In this document: positions 21,366 to 29,563 of the stretch, piece after piece | Numbering within the stretch: the first letter of the stretch is position 1 | Layout: every line of letters starts with the position of its first letter | Assembly (NCBI GenBank): GCA_003225055.1 | Contig: QIAU01000172.1 | Coordinates: forward strand, 1 to 36,156 | Length of the DNA stretch: 36,156 bases | Source of the DNA: Acidobacteriota bacterium | Lineage (GTDB): Bacteria > Acidobacteriota > Terriglobia > Terriglobales > Acidobacteriaceae | Direction of reading: 5' to 3' | Program-made: the position numbers and the translations under genes | Notes under the pieces: generated by a model | Database searches by the model: none | Told to the model about the DNA's origin: nothing | What the model saw: only the letters and a program-made list of their open reading frames with translations

Positions 21366-22637
21366 GTGACGGCTACTGATACACATCGTGCCATCGAGGC
21401 GGTGTGGAGGATCGAGTCGGCGCGCGTGATCGCCGGACTCACGCGCATCGTACGCGACGTCGGCATCGCCGAGGAACTGGCCCAGGACGCCCTCGTTGCC
21501 GCGCTTGAGCAGTGGCCAGAGTCGGGCATTCCCCAGAATCCCGGTGCCTGGCTCATGGCCACCGCGAAACATCGCGCCATCGACCAGTTTCGCCGACATA
21601 CCCTGATCGACGGCAAGCACGAGATTCTTGGCCGCGAACTTGCCGAACGTGAAAGCGAAGTTCCCGACCTTACTGCCGCCATAGATGACCACATAGGCGA
21701 CGACCTGTTGCGCCTGGTGTTCATCGCCTGCCATCCCGTGCTCTCGACCGAAGCCAGAGTTGCCCTGACCCTGCGCTTGCTGGGGGGCTTGACCACCGAG
21801 GAAATTGCTCGGGCATACCTGATCGCGGAAACCACGATCGCCCAACGAATCGTTCGGGCGAAGCGCAATCTAGCCGATGCGCACGTTCCCTTTGAGGTCC
21901 CTCGTGCAGCCGAGTTCACCTCGAGGCTGACCTCGGTGCTGCAGGTCATCTACCTCATCTTCAATGAGGGTTACTCAGCAACCTCAGGCGACGACTGGAT
22001 AAGGCCGGCGCTGTGTGAAGATGCGCTACGTCTGGGCCGCATTCTGGCCGAACTGGTGCCGAAGGAACCCGAGGTGCACGGCCTGGTGGCGTTAATGGAA
22101 ATCCAGGCATCGCGTTCGCGGGCTCGCGTGGGCGCATCGGGAGAACCCATCCTGCTTCTCGATCAGGACCGCGCACAATGGGACCAGTTGCTGATCCACC
22201 GTGGTCTTTCGGCGCTTGATCGGGCCGAGCAGCTTGGCCGGAAACGTGGCCCGTATGCAATCCAGGCGGCGATCGCCGCCTGTCATGCGCGGGCCGCTAC
22301 CCCGAAAGATACTGATTGGGCGCGCATCGTGGCTTTCTACGACGAGCTGGCGGAAATTGCACCGTCCCCGGTCGTTGAGCTGAATCGTGCGGTTGCCGTC
22401 GGCATGGCATCGGGTCCGGCAGCGGGCCTCGAACTAGTCGATCCCCTGCGCGATGATCCTGTACTTCGAGCCTACCATCTGCTGCCGAGCGTCCGTGGCC
22501 ACCTGCTTCAGAAGCTCGGCCGCCTCGAAGAGGCTCGCGCGGAGTTCACCAGAGCAGCATCCATTGCGCGCAACAGACGCGAACGCCACTTGCTCCTGGA
22601 GAGAGCCCGGGCCTGCGGCAACGACCTAATGAAATGA
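21366..22637 (+). CDS. ECF42-type RNA polymerase sigma factor with DUF6596/TPR-like C-terminal extension
   Basis: 423 residues, GTG start; a stop codon 12 bases upstream in frame leaves no earlier start. Region sigma-2 covers about residues 10-75 (VRDVGIAEELAQDALVAALE, NPGAWLMATAKHRAIDQFRR). Region sigma-4 covers about residues 125-175 (VALTLRLLGGLTTEEIARAY, ETTIAQRIVRAKRNL). Then the DUF6596 domain with the hallmark VLQVIYLIFNEGYSATSGDD, and a long helical TPR-like tail. This architecture is that of ECF42 (formerly SigJ-like) factors, which have no anti-sigma factor; the C-terminal extension controls activity. The neighbours, two DGPF proteins, are the typical partners. The target promoter element upstream suggests autoregulation. 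Confidence 0.95.
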   Translation: MTATDTHRAIEAVWRIESARVIAGLTRIVRDVGIAEELAQDALVAALEQWPESGIPQNPGAWLMATAKHRAIDQFRRHTLIDGKHEILGRELAERESEVPDLTAAIDDHIGDDLLRLVFIACHPVLSTEARVALTLRLLGGLTTEEIARAYLIAETTIAQRIVRAKRNLADAHVPFEVPRAAEFTSRLTSVLQVIYLIFNEGYSATSGDDWIRPALCEDALRLGRILAELVPKEPEVHGLVALMEIQASRSRARVGASGEPILLLDQDRAQWDQLLIHRGLSALDRAEQLGRKRGPYAIQAAIAACHARAATPKDTDWARIVAFYDELAEIAPSPVVELNRAVAVGMASGPAAGLELVDPLRDDPVLRAYHLLPSVRGHLLQKLGRLEEARAEFTRAASIARNRRERHLLLERARACGNDLMK

Positions 22638-23116
22638 ACAAGACGCCTTCAGGCCAATAGCGCGGCCTCCCAAGCGCCCGGTCCGCTACCTGCAGTGCAA
22701 GGTCTCAGCTGCTCGGGCATAAGGAACCCTACTGGAGCGAACTCGCAAGCCTCGAGAATGGGGCGTTGGCATGCTGCCCGATAAACCGGATGGTGCCGAT
22801 CACGAGAGTGAGAATCGTGGCCAGCATTGCCGCCCATGATCAATCGCTCCACACCAGTCGCGGACGACGCCTTTCAGCGTGAGCATTTGTCGTCCTGCCA
22901 GCTAGGGAATCGCGAGGAACACTAAGCAGAGCCGGAGACCAAGCCCAGCATGAGAACGAGGAACTGTTGAAGCTGAGTTAACCTCTTACCCGAACTTCAA
23001 TCTTTACACGTCTCACGTCACCCAGGATCATCTCTAGCGCTGCACGTCCAGTTCTGTAAACTTCGCCGTGGTTGTTAAATCGGTGGCATGCGACGTCAGA
23101 AGCCACACAGGGTTAC
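22638..23116. other. Stretch without a recognised gene
   Basis: Only short frames occur. On the minus strand WAAMLATILTLVIGTIRFIG (about 22770-22840) looks like one membrane helix of a lost membrane protein, but nothing adjoining supports it. No terminator hairpin was identified behind the sigma factor gene. Confidence 0.35.
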
Positions 23117-23284
23117 TCACTTGAGTCCAGAGCCTTCAACAATCGTTACGTAACGATCGATGGGGAGGTCGGTGAAGTTTTCCATCTGCCCACTGGGTTC
23201 CGGCCATCGAATCTCTAACCGGTCAATCCTTGTGCGTTTGCCGACGCCTTCTTCGAAGTCGCAGAATTGGGATCCCTGATACCT
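23117..23284 (-). pseudogene. C-terminal tail of an ASPIC/UnbV (CRTAC1) domain protein
   Basis: Minus strand: GVGKRTRIDRLEIRWPEPSG, then NFTDLPIDRYVTIVEGSGLK and TGA (23119-23117). This is the end of the ASPIC/UnbV domain (consensus LGxAxxVDxVEIRWPSG ... LxNVPADQxxTIxEG), found at the C-terminus of large secreted VCBS/FG-GAP proteins of acidobacteria. Only about 50 codons survive; the preceding residues (YQGSQFCDFEE) no longer fit. The rest was lost, and the GH31 gene follows immediately upstream on the same strand. Confidence 0.75.
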
Positions 23285-23304
23285 TACGAGCGGCCTGCAG
23301 TCAA

Positions 23305-25602
23305 TTACTTATTGCTGACATTGCCGGAATCGAACAGACTTCCCCATGTTCGTATGTGCAGATTCGTAGCCGATTGAAATGGGACCGTAAGTTTTCGCAT
23401 TTGGGCATCGTAATGATAGTCTGCTCCCTCGCGCAAGGCGACTCCATTTCTGGTCACGCCGCCCGGATTTGTGCAGTAAACCTCCAGAGTGCCGTTCACG
23501 CCCAAGTCGCCAAAGTCGATTCCCAGTTCGGTACCTACAGAGGCGACGGTGATCTTCTGGACGCCGCTGCCCGTGAAATAGGTGAATTGACTCGACAGCT
23601 TAGTAGACGGAAACACCTCGATTCTCAATTTCGGACCCCAGTTGTTTTCCCAGTTGTTGTTGAGCCTAACGATATTGCCCCGCGGGATGATGGCTCCTGC
23701 ACGTGCAAACAGAGGAATAGTGTCCAGCGGGGCGGCCGCCGTAATCGTAGCTTCGCCCTGGTAGACCGTGCGCTTGTCGTCGTAGTTTATCCACCTGCCG
23801 GCCGGCAGGTAGACTGTTCTATCGGCAGCCTTGGGCTCAGTCACTGGCGCTACAAGAATATCGTTCCCGTAAAGGTACTCATCCCACAGGTCCGCGAGTT
23901 TGTTATCGCTGGGGAAAGCAAACACCAGGGCCCGCATGACCGGCATACCGGTCTGCGTGGCTTGGTACATGTAGGACCGCGTGTAGGGGATTAGATCGTG
24001 GTGCACCGAGGCATACACTCTCGCGATGCCGACCAGTTCATCGTCATAGTCGTCCCACAGCGTCCGCTTGGGCCCGAGGAGTACCTCCATCATCGGACTA
24101 AAGGCGCTGAATTCCAACCAGCGTGCCAATAACTCCTTGTCTTTTTCTGCGGGCGCAAAGTAGCCTCCGGTATCGGAGCCCCACATTGGGAAGTTCATAG
24201 CCCCGGCGCGAAGCCCGTTCTTGATGGAGACCTGTAGCCCGGAAAAGCTAGACCAGGTATCACCATTCCAAACGGCAGTATATTTTCGGCTGGTGTCGTT
24301 GACATTCCGCGAGAAGGTGAAGTAATCGGCACCGTAGGCTGCGCTCAGCCCTTCGGCCGCCAACTTGGGAAAGAGAACTGCCTGTTCGTTCTGGAACGAG
24401 TCCGGCATTTCGTTCTCCTCCCCACGATCGATCTTGTAACCCTTGATGCCAAGGCGAACGTAGGCGTTTAAGTTATCTGCCAACCAGTTGTAAACTTCGG
24501 GTCTTCGAATATCGGCGGCCGGCCATTTCAAAGGGAACAGGTAGCCTTTGGTAGAACCTTCCTGAAACAGACGGCTTGAACACCGGTTCGCAATCCACAG
24601 AAGAAGATTCATGCCGCGCACGTTCAGATCACGAATCATCTTCGGCGGGTCGGGAAAAGACGAGTCAAAATCCATGTTTCCCCAACCCAAGTCTCCCGAT
24701 CCAAAAGGCCTGTCCAGCCAAATTGCGCCAGCCGGTATGTGCAGCGCACGCAACCGGTCGGCATCTTGAATCACTTTTTCTTGAGAGTTCGCAACCCCCC
24801 GCAGATCCTCGTGCTCGTCGTCTCTCCACCAAATACTGCCGAACGCCCATGTGGGTGGCATGAAGGCGGGTCCGGCGATATCGTTATATAAGCTCAGGAT
24901 CTTGGCGTAGGAAGGCCCGTAGATGATGTCATACTTAAGTTTCGAATCTCTGAACGAGAAGCCAGTCTTGCCTGCTTGAGCGATTGCGTAACGCCCTTGC
25001 GCGAGAGTCTCTGCATAAATGCCATACTTCTTTGAGGTCATGTAAAAAGGAGCTCGCGCACTCGCGTGGTGAACGTAGAGCTGATTCCCGAGGCCAAGAA
25101 ATTCTCGATCCGCACCTCGGTTATCAAGGTTTCCCCCGAAGGGATACTCCCAGATGCCGTAATAGTGCTCACCCTGGTCGTTGAACTCTTCGGAAATCTC
25201 ATCCGGAGTTGCCTTTCCATAGGAGATGAGCACTTGTAATACCTGAGGCTTAAGAAATCTGAAGCTCACCTCCGCCCGGTCGGGCGTCCCGAGAGGCAGG
25301 GGATATCTCCCCGCGAGTTCGAGCCCTAGCCTGGCGCGCAAAGTGTCGGCGGTCTTATTGATATCGGTTGCGTCTGTGACGGGATAAAGTTCCACGCCGA
25401 AGGTCAACGCCGTGCCACTCTCTGAAATCAGCACCTCGCCGGTGGATCGCTCCAGCACTCGATACGAGTACGGACTCGTGCTCACTTCAAGGCGCAATGC
25501 GGAGGACTCCAGAGTCTCTACCGCCATGCAGATCTCTGAACCTGCGACCGTGGTGATGAGCAGAAGTACTAGGCGCGTCCAACACCGGAAGGTTGTTTCC
25601 AT
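23305..25602 (-). CDS. Secreted glycoside hydrolase family 31
   Basis: 765 residues from the start METTFRCWTRLVLLLITTVA (a signal peptide); an open extension to 25677 adds 25 residues but no export signal. GH31 retaining enzymes cleave alpha-glucosides, alpha-xylosides or alpha-galactosides. The catalytic barrel is complete: FGSIWWRDDE, IPAGAIWLDRPFG, nucleophile Asp in GIKGYKIDRGEE (about residue 392), acid/base Asp in WNGDTWSSFSGLQ (about residue 448), and PMWGSDTGGYF. N-terminal galactose-mutarotase-like and C-terminal beta domains flank it. Substrate cannot be fixed; the KIDRGEE nucleophile loop differs from the common KTDFGE of alpha-xylosidases. It is divergent to a LysR regulator. Confidence 0.93.
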   Translation of the reverse strand: METTFRCWTRLVLLLITTVAGSEICMAVETLESSALRLEVSTSPYSYRVLERSTGEVLISESGTALTFGVELYPVTDATDINKTADTLRARLGLELAGRYPLPLGTPDRAEVSFRFLKPQVLQVLISYGKATPDEISEEFNDQGEHYYGIWEYPFGGNLDNRGADREFLGLGNQLYVHHASARAPFYMTSKKYGIYAETLAQGRYAIAQAGKTGFSFRDSKLKYDIIYGPSYAKILSLYNDIAGPAFMPPTWAFGSIWWRDDEHEDLRGVANSQEKVIQDADRLRALHIPAGAIWLDRPFGSGDLGWGNMDFDSSFPDPPKMIRDLNVRGMNLLLWIANRCSSRLFQEGSTKGYLFPLKWPAADIRRPEVYNWLADNLNAYVRLGIKGYKIDRGEENEMPDSFQNEQAVLFPKLAAEGLSAAYGADYFTFSRNVNDTSRKYTAVWNGDTWSSFSGLQVSIKNGLRAGAMNFPMWGSDTGGYFAPAEKDKELLARWLEFSAFSPMMEVLLGPKRTLWDDYDDELVGIARVYASVHHDLIPYTRSYMYQATQTGMPVMRALVFAFPSDNKLADLWDEYLYGNDILVAPVTEPKAADRTVYLPAGRWINYDDKRTVYQGEATITAAAPLDTIPLFARAGAIIPRGNIVRLNNNWENNWGPKLRIEVFPSTKLSSQFTYFTGSGVQKITVASVGTELGIDFGDLGVNGTLEVYCTNPGGVTRNGVALREGADYHYDAQMRKLTVPFQSATNLHIRTWGSLFDSGNVSNK

Positions 25603-25908
25603 GAGGTGCTCGCACGAAAGGAGCTGCAATCTGGCGTTCCGGAAGGTCATCAGTGTTTTGCCGAGCCTGCAGTGCATGCCGCCTGGACCTCACAGTTGCC
25701 TGATCTAGGGCGACAACCCTGATGTTGGTTTTTGGTAAAGTGAGCCATGGCCGCGAACGATAGGCAGCAAGGCGCGGAGTGTCAAACCGGAAATATTCAA
25801 GAAAAAGTTTAACAACACTAAAGAAAGCGTGAGAGGTTAAAGCGACCGCCAGGGGGCCACTCGTTTACCTTCAGTGTGCTGCACAGTTCATTTTCGGGAA
25901 AACGCAAA

Positions 25909-26796
25909 ATGGATATCCATCAACTCAAGCTGTTCCTCGCCGTTATGGAGTCTTCCAGCATGACCAGCGCGGCCGAAAAAGTTCATCTGTCACCCGGCGC
26001 CGTCAGCCTCCAGCTCCACAATCTTGCGGACGAACTGCACACAGAACTCTTTGTGCGCTCTGGAAAAAGGTTGATTCCGACTCCGGCTGCATCGCGCCTT
26101 GGCGAGCATGCCAAGGACCTGGTTAAGCGCATGGAGCAAATCCAGCAGGAGTTTGAGAATGAGCTCTCCAAAGATGTGCGGCCGTTTCATTTTGCTACCG
26201 GCGTCACCACGCTGATTTACCAGCTTGGCCGCCCCCTTAGGCAACTACGAAAGCAGTATCCCAACGCACAGATCAGGGTGACGGTGGGTGTGACGGAGGA
26301 AATTGTCGCCGGTTTGCACGATCGGCGTTTCGATTTGGGCCTGATCTCGTTGCCAGTTTGCGAAGAAAACCTCACGATGCTGCCGTTGTTCGAGGAGGAG
26401 CTGCTGGTGCTGCGTCCGTCGGCAAAAAGCGTGGGCGGCAGCCACGTTGCACTGATGAAAGCTCCCGAGCTGGCTCGGGCTCCTTTCCTGCTCTATCCCA
26501 AGCGCAGCAACATGCGGCAAGTCATCGATAAATTTTTTCAAGACATTAATGTGATCCCGCGGGTGGTCATGGAAGCAGCCGATACCGAAGCCATCAAGAG
26601 TCTGGTGGAGGCAGGGTTCGGCTACTCGATACTCCCCGAACATGCATTGCGGAAGCGGAACAGGTTTTTCCAAACTTTTCGAGTGGAAGGACATCGCTTG
26701 AGCAGAACCTTAGCGCTTGCGATGGCACGCACCGACTATCCTCGCAAGCTGACCAGATCGATTGCGGAATCTCTCCAGAAACTTCTTTTGGAGTAG
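25909..26796 (+). CDS. LysR-family transcriptional regulator
   Basis: 295 residues from MDIHQLKLFLAVMES, the usual LysR start; an in-frame ATG 33 bp earlier is less likely. The winged helix-turn-helix occupies about residues 1-60 (MTSAAEKVHLSPGAVSLQLH, then LHTELFVRSGKRLIPTPAAS). The effector domain follows (GVTEEIVAGLHDRRFDLGLI, VEAGFGYSILPEHAL). The gene is divergent to GH31 (about 300 bp between starts) and convergent to the uronate-isomerase-like gene, 18 bp apart at the ends. LysR proteins usually control the divergent gene, so GH31 or the sugar-acid genes are the likely targets. The ligand is unknown. Confidence 0.93.
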   Translation: MDIHQLKLFLAVMESSSMTSAAEKVHLSPGAVSLQLHNLADELHTELFVRSGKRLIPTPAASRLGEHAKDLVKRMEQIQQEFENELSKDVRPFHFATGVTTLIYQLGRPLRQLRKQYPNAQIRVTVGVTEEIVAGLHDRRFDLGLISLPVCEENLTMLPLFEEELLVLRPSAKSVGGSHVALMKAPELARAPFLLYPKRSNMRQVIDKFFQDINVIPRVVMEAADTEAIKSLVEAGFGYSILPEHALRKRNRFFQTFRVEGHRLSRTLALAMARTDYPRKLTRSIAESLQKLLLE

Positions 26797-26814
26797 GAGG
26801 GTTCTTGCCGCGGA

Positions 26815-28134
26815 TCAGTGGGCAACAGAGCTTGCCACGTGTGTACCCGTCCATTTTTCGAAATTTGAGCGAAACAGGCGGTCCACATCACGCTGGATAA
26901 GCTGGCGGGTGATAGCGCGGCCATCGCGGGCGAGCAGTCGGTATGACTCTGCCAGGACGCACGCCAGAGTGGCGCGGGTATTTCGCCATTTGTAAATGAC
27001 CTGCTCCAGCACCCGCGCATCGGAATGTTGCGGGATGAAACTGGTGCCCAGCATTTCTATTCGCTCACGAGTGATCTCTTTCACGATGGAAGGATTATTT
27101 AGGAACCACCAGCACCCGAAGGGCATAAGATTATTGAATTTTCTTGCGTAGACACAGAGTTCGTGCTGGTTCTCACGGCTAAGCAGACTCACCAAGAAGC
27201 GGTTCTCAGGAAAATGTCGGCATAAGCTCTCCACCGAACGGAGATTTGCTTTGCCCACCGCATCGCCCGCCAGGCGGATCCGGGGATTAACCTGGTAGCG
27301 AACCCCAATCATGAGAGAGAGCGGCAGGTTGAATTCGCGGCACGAAGGGAGAACAGCCTGGCTTAGAATTCTGCTCTGGACCGTCTCCTCCGGGAATTGG
27401 AAGCTGTCGGGCAGCGAAACTGCCATGTACACGGGGCGCATACGCTGGTACCAGTCCGACAGGAATCGCCGGATCCCAACCAATGTCCTTCCCGAGGCAT
27501 CGCCTTCAACGGCATAGCCCTGCTCGGCCAAGGTCTGCCAATGCGCCGGCCAGTCTCGGACGATGCGGTCCAGACGCAGCACGGCGTGGAATTGGGGGTG
27601 GGCTTCGTAACCGTTCATCCAGATGCGCTGTTCCTCAGAATGCAACGGATCATTCGTCATTGCCACCGTGCTCACACCTGCCATCTGGAGCACTCTTGTA
27701 ATGTGCGCGTCGATGTTCTGAGCGTAAAAAAACGATCGCGCCTCTTCCAATCCACTACTCTCGGTGGGCAAGTCGAAGGCTCGTAGAACAGCAATAATGC
27801 CCCGCGTTGCTTCCGAGATGGGGCTGTTTTCAACGAACAACGCTCGCCAGATCGCCTCCGCCCTTTCCTTCTTGGAGAGTTCCCAATAGCGCTCGGGTGA
27901 CATGTCGGCCGAGCGGAAGAATTCCGCTTCCAGGTAATGGTAGGTCAGCAGTTCGTCGATTCCCCATAACCCCAGATTGCCGAACGCGGGGGCGAACAGG
28001 TGGGTATGGATGTCGATGAATTCCGTGGAACGCAGAACGTCTGCGACAGTGGATTGGATCTGAGCGACCGGGAGCCCATCCGGACTCGAGGTGCCGTCAC
28101 CAGAACCTGAATTTACGACTGATCTGGTTTCCAT
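26815..28134 (-). CDS. Glucuronate isomerase-like amidohydrolase (UxaC family)
   Basis: 439 residues, a little shorter than the usual 465-470 of UxaC. The metal-binding start is clear: EFIDIHTHLFAPAF, followed by GIDELLTYHYLEAEFF, a segment typical of uronate isomerases. Later ARSFFYAQNIDAH, TNDPLHSEE, VGIRRFLSDWYQRM, FLVSLLSRENQHELCVYARK and FGCWWFLNNPSIV match the divergent UxaC-like group common in acidobacteria and planctomycetes. UxaC interconverts D-glucuronate/D-fructuronate and D-galacturonate/D-tagaturonate; whether this divergent member uses those substrates is uncertain. A GCAGGGGGA ribosome site precedes ATG 28134, and a strong promoter is predicted 130 bp upstream. Confidence 0.82.
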   Translation of the reverse strand: METRSVVNSGSGDGTSSPDGLPVAQIQSTVADVLRSTEFIDIHTHLFAPAFGNLGLWGIDELLTYHYLEAEFFRSADMSPERYWELSKKERAEAIWRALFVENSPISEATRGIIAVLRAFDLPTESSGLEEARSFFYAQNIDAHITRVLQMAGVSTVAMTNDPLHSEEQRIWMNGYEAHPQFHAVLRLDRIVRDWPAHWQTLAEQGYAVEGDASGRTLVGIRRFLSDWYQRMRPVYMAVSLPDSFQFPEETVQSRILSQAVLPSCREFNLPLSLMIGVRYQVNPRIRLAGDAVGKANLRSVESLCRHFPENRFLVSLLSRENQHELCVYARKFNNLMPFGCWWFLNNPSIVKEITRERIEMLGTSFIPQHSDARVLEQVIYKWRNTRATLACVLAESYRLLARDGRAITRQLIQRDVDRLFRSNFEKWTGTHVASSVAH

Positions 28135-28262
28135 TCCCCTGCCTGCATCTGTGGCTCAGCCGACTGGGATCTAAGGCCAGAAGCCCCAGCCATAACCTCG
28201 GGCGCCAAAGCTTGCTAACTCTTCGACTAGGAGAAGCGTGCGATAGCCTAAGCGTCGCGCAA

Positions 28263-28291
28263 TATATAGGGGTCAGTTGCAGGGTTGTCAA
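28263..28291 (-). promoter_or_regulatory. Strong predicted sigma-70 promoter of the uronate-isomerase-like gene
   Basis: On the minus strand a perfect TTGACA (28291-28286), a 17-bp spacer and TATATA (28268-28263). The transcript would have a leader of about 120 bases before ATG 28134. Best promoter match seen in the window. Confidence 0.65.
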
Positions 28292-28391
28292 ATCAAGAGT
28301 GATAAACGATTGCTTTAAAAAGACTCAACGCGGCGGCGGCCCTCACCCTTTATAATCGTGCGCCCAGTGGCGGTCGATGAGGGAATGTGGA

Positions 28392-29168
28392 ATGGGTCAT
28401 CCTGGGCTCGATCTCACAAACAAAACTGCCGTAGTGATCGGAGGTACCAGCGGCATCGGGCTGGCGCTGACCAAAGCCCTGGCCCAAGCGGGAGCAAACG
28501 TGGTCCCGTCCGGTCGCCGTGCCGAGCTCGTGCAAAATGCTGCCTTAGCAGTGGAAGCCCTCGGTTGCTCGTCCCTGGCTCAGATTTGTGATGTCACTGA
28601 CAGCGCCAGTCTCGATCGGCTCTTGCAGTCAGTTTGCAGAAAGTTCGGGAGTGTGCAGATTCTTGTGAACTGTGCCGGCCGGACGAAGCGGATGCCCACG
28701 CTTGAATTTCCGGAATCAGAATGGGCGGGAATTCTGGAAACCAATTTGAACGGAACCATGCGTGCCTGCCGCGTCTTTGGCCGGCACATGATCGAACGGC
28801 GCTATGGACGTATCATCAACATCGCTTCGCTGGGGTCCTTGCTTGGTCTTTATGAGGTTGCTGCATACTGCGCAAGCAAAGCCGGTGTAGCCGCACTTAC
28901 CCGATGTCTGGCTGTCGAGTGGGCCCAGTCCGGCGTATGCGTAAATGCGATTCTGCCCGGCGTCTTGCGTACTGATCTGAATGCCGAGTTGCTGGACGGA
29001 ACCGAACGCGGGCGCGAATTCCTGCTGCGCACGCCGATGCACCGCTTCGGACGACCGGACGAGCTTGCCGGTGCCGCCGTTTTTCTCGCATCCGATGCCG
29101 CCAGCTTTGTGACCGGCCACTTGTTGGTAGTGGATGGAGGTTTCCTGGCGAGCGGGGTCAATCAGTAA
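28392..29168 (+). CDS. Short-chain dehydrogenase/reductase
   Basis: 258 residues from ATG 28392, preceded by AGGGA at good distance; an ATG 15 bases earlier gives a weaker start. Classical SDR: cofactor loop VIGGTSGIGLALTKAL, NCAG in LVNCAGRTKRM, catalytic Ser in NIASLGSLLGL, and YCASK with the Tyr/Lys pair, then PGVLRTDLNAELL. The Arg residues after the Gly loop (SGRRAEL) suggest NADP(H). The closest general match by eye is the gluconate 5-dehydrogenase or 3-ketoacyl reductase type. Its place beside a uronate-isomerase-like gene suggests oxidation or reduction of a sugar acid, but this is inferred. A TATAAT lies 36 bp upstream (28351-28356) without a good -35. Confidence 0.9.
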   Translation: MGHPGLDLTNKTAVVIGGTSGIGLALTKALAQAGANVVPSGRRAELVQNAALAVEALGCSSLAQICDVTDSASLDRLLQSVCRKFGSVQILVNCAGRTKRMPTLEFPESEWAGILETNLNGTMRACRVFGRHMIERRYGRIINIASLGSLLGLYEVAAYCASKAGVAALTRCLAVEWAQSGVCVNAILPGVLRTDLNAELLDGTERGREFLLRTPMHRFGRPDELAGAAVFLASDAASFVTGHLLVVDGGFLASGVNQ

Positions 29169-29563
29169 GATTTCGTCACACTGCCTGGACGACCCTGCCC
29201 ACCGCCGCATGCTCGACCATCGGCAGATTCCCGCGGGCACAATGGCCAATTTCTGCTATTCGAGTAGTTTTGGCCACCCCGAACAACAATAAAGACGCAG
29301 ATGACCCAGCGAGACCGGCCCACTGGAAAAAGCGCGTGGGCAGACTGGCGAGCCACAAACATTGAACCCGAAATGTCGCGAAGTTCGGGGGAGCATGCGT
29401 TTTTATTGAGGGTGCCTAAAATCGAAGCCCAGTTTTTATAAGTTGACACCTCGTAAGCAACCTACTTACTCTCCTATCTCCGTGAAATCGCTTTCGATAG
29501 AGTGGCTTTCTCGGGTGAGAGCCCCTTTGAGATAGCAATCCATTTCAGGAAGCTCGGCGCGCC
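29169..29563. other. Intergenic stretch before the alpha-galactosidase gene
   Basis: No gene recognised on either strand. A TTGACA at 29443-29448 has no good -10 partner at the right distance. An AGGAAGCTCGG ribosome site occurs directly before ATG 29564. Confidence 0.4.

Noticed and set aside
29443-29471. TTGACA as promoter of the alpha-galactosidase gene
   Set aside because: At 17 bp spacing the -10 would be TTACTC, a poor match; not listed as a promoter.
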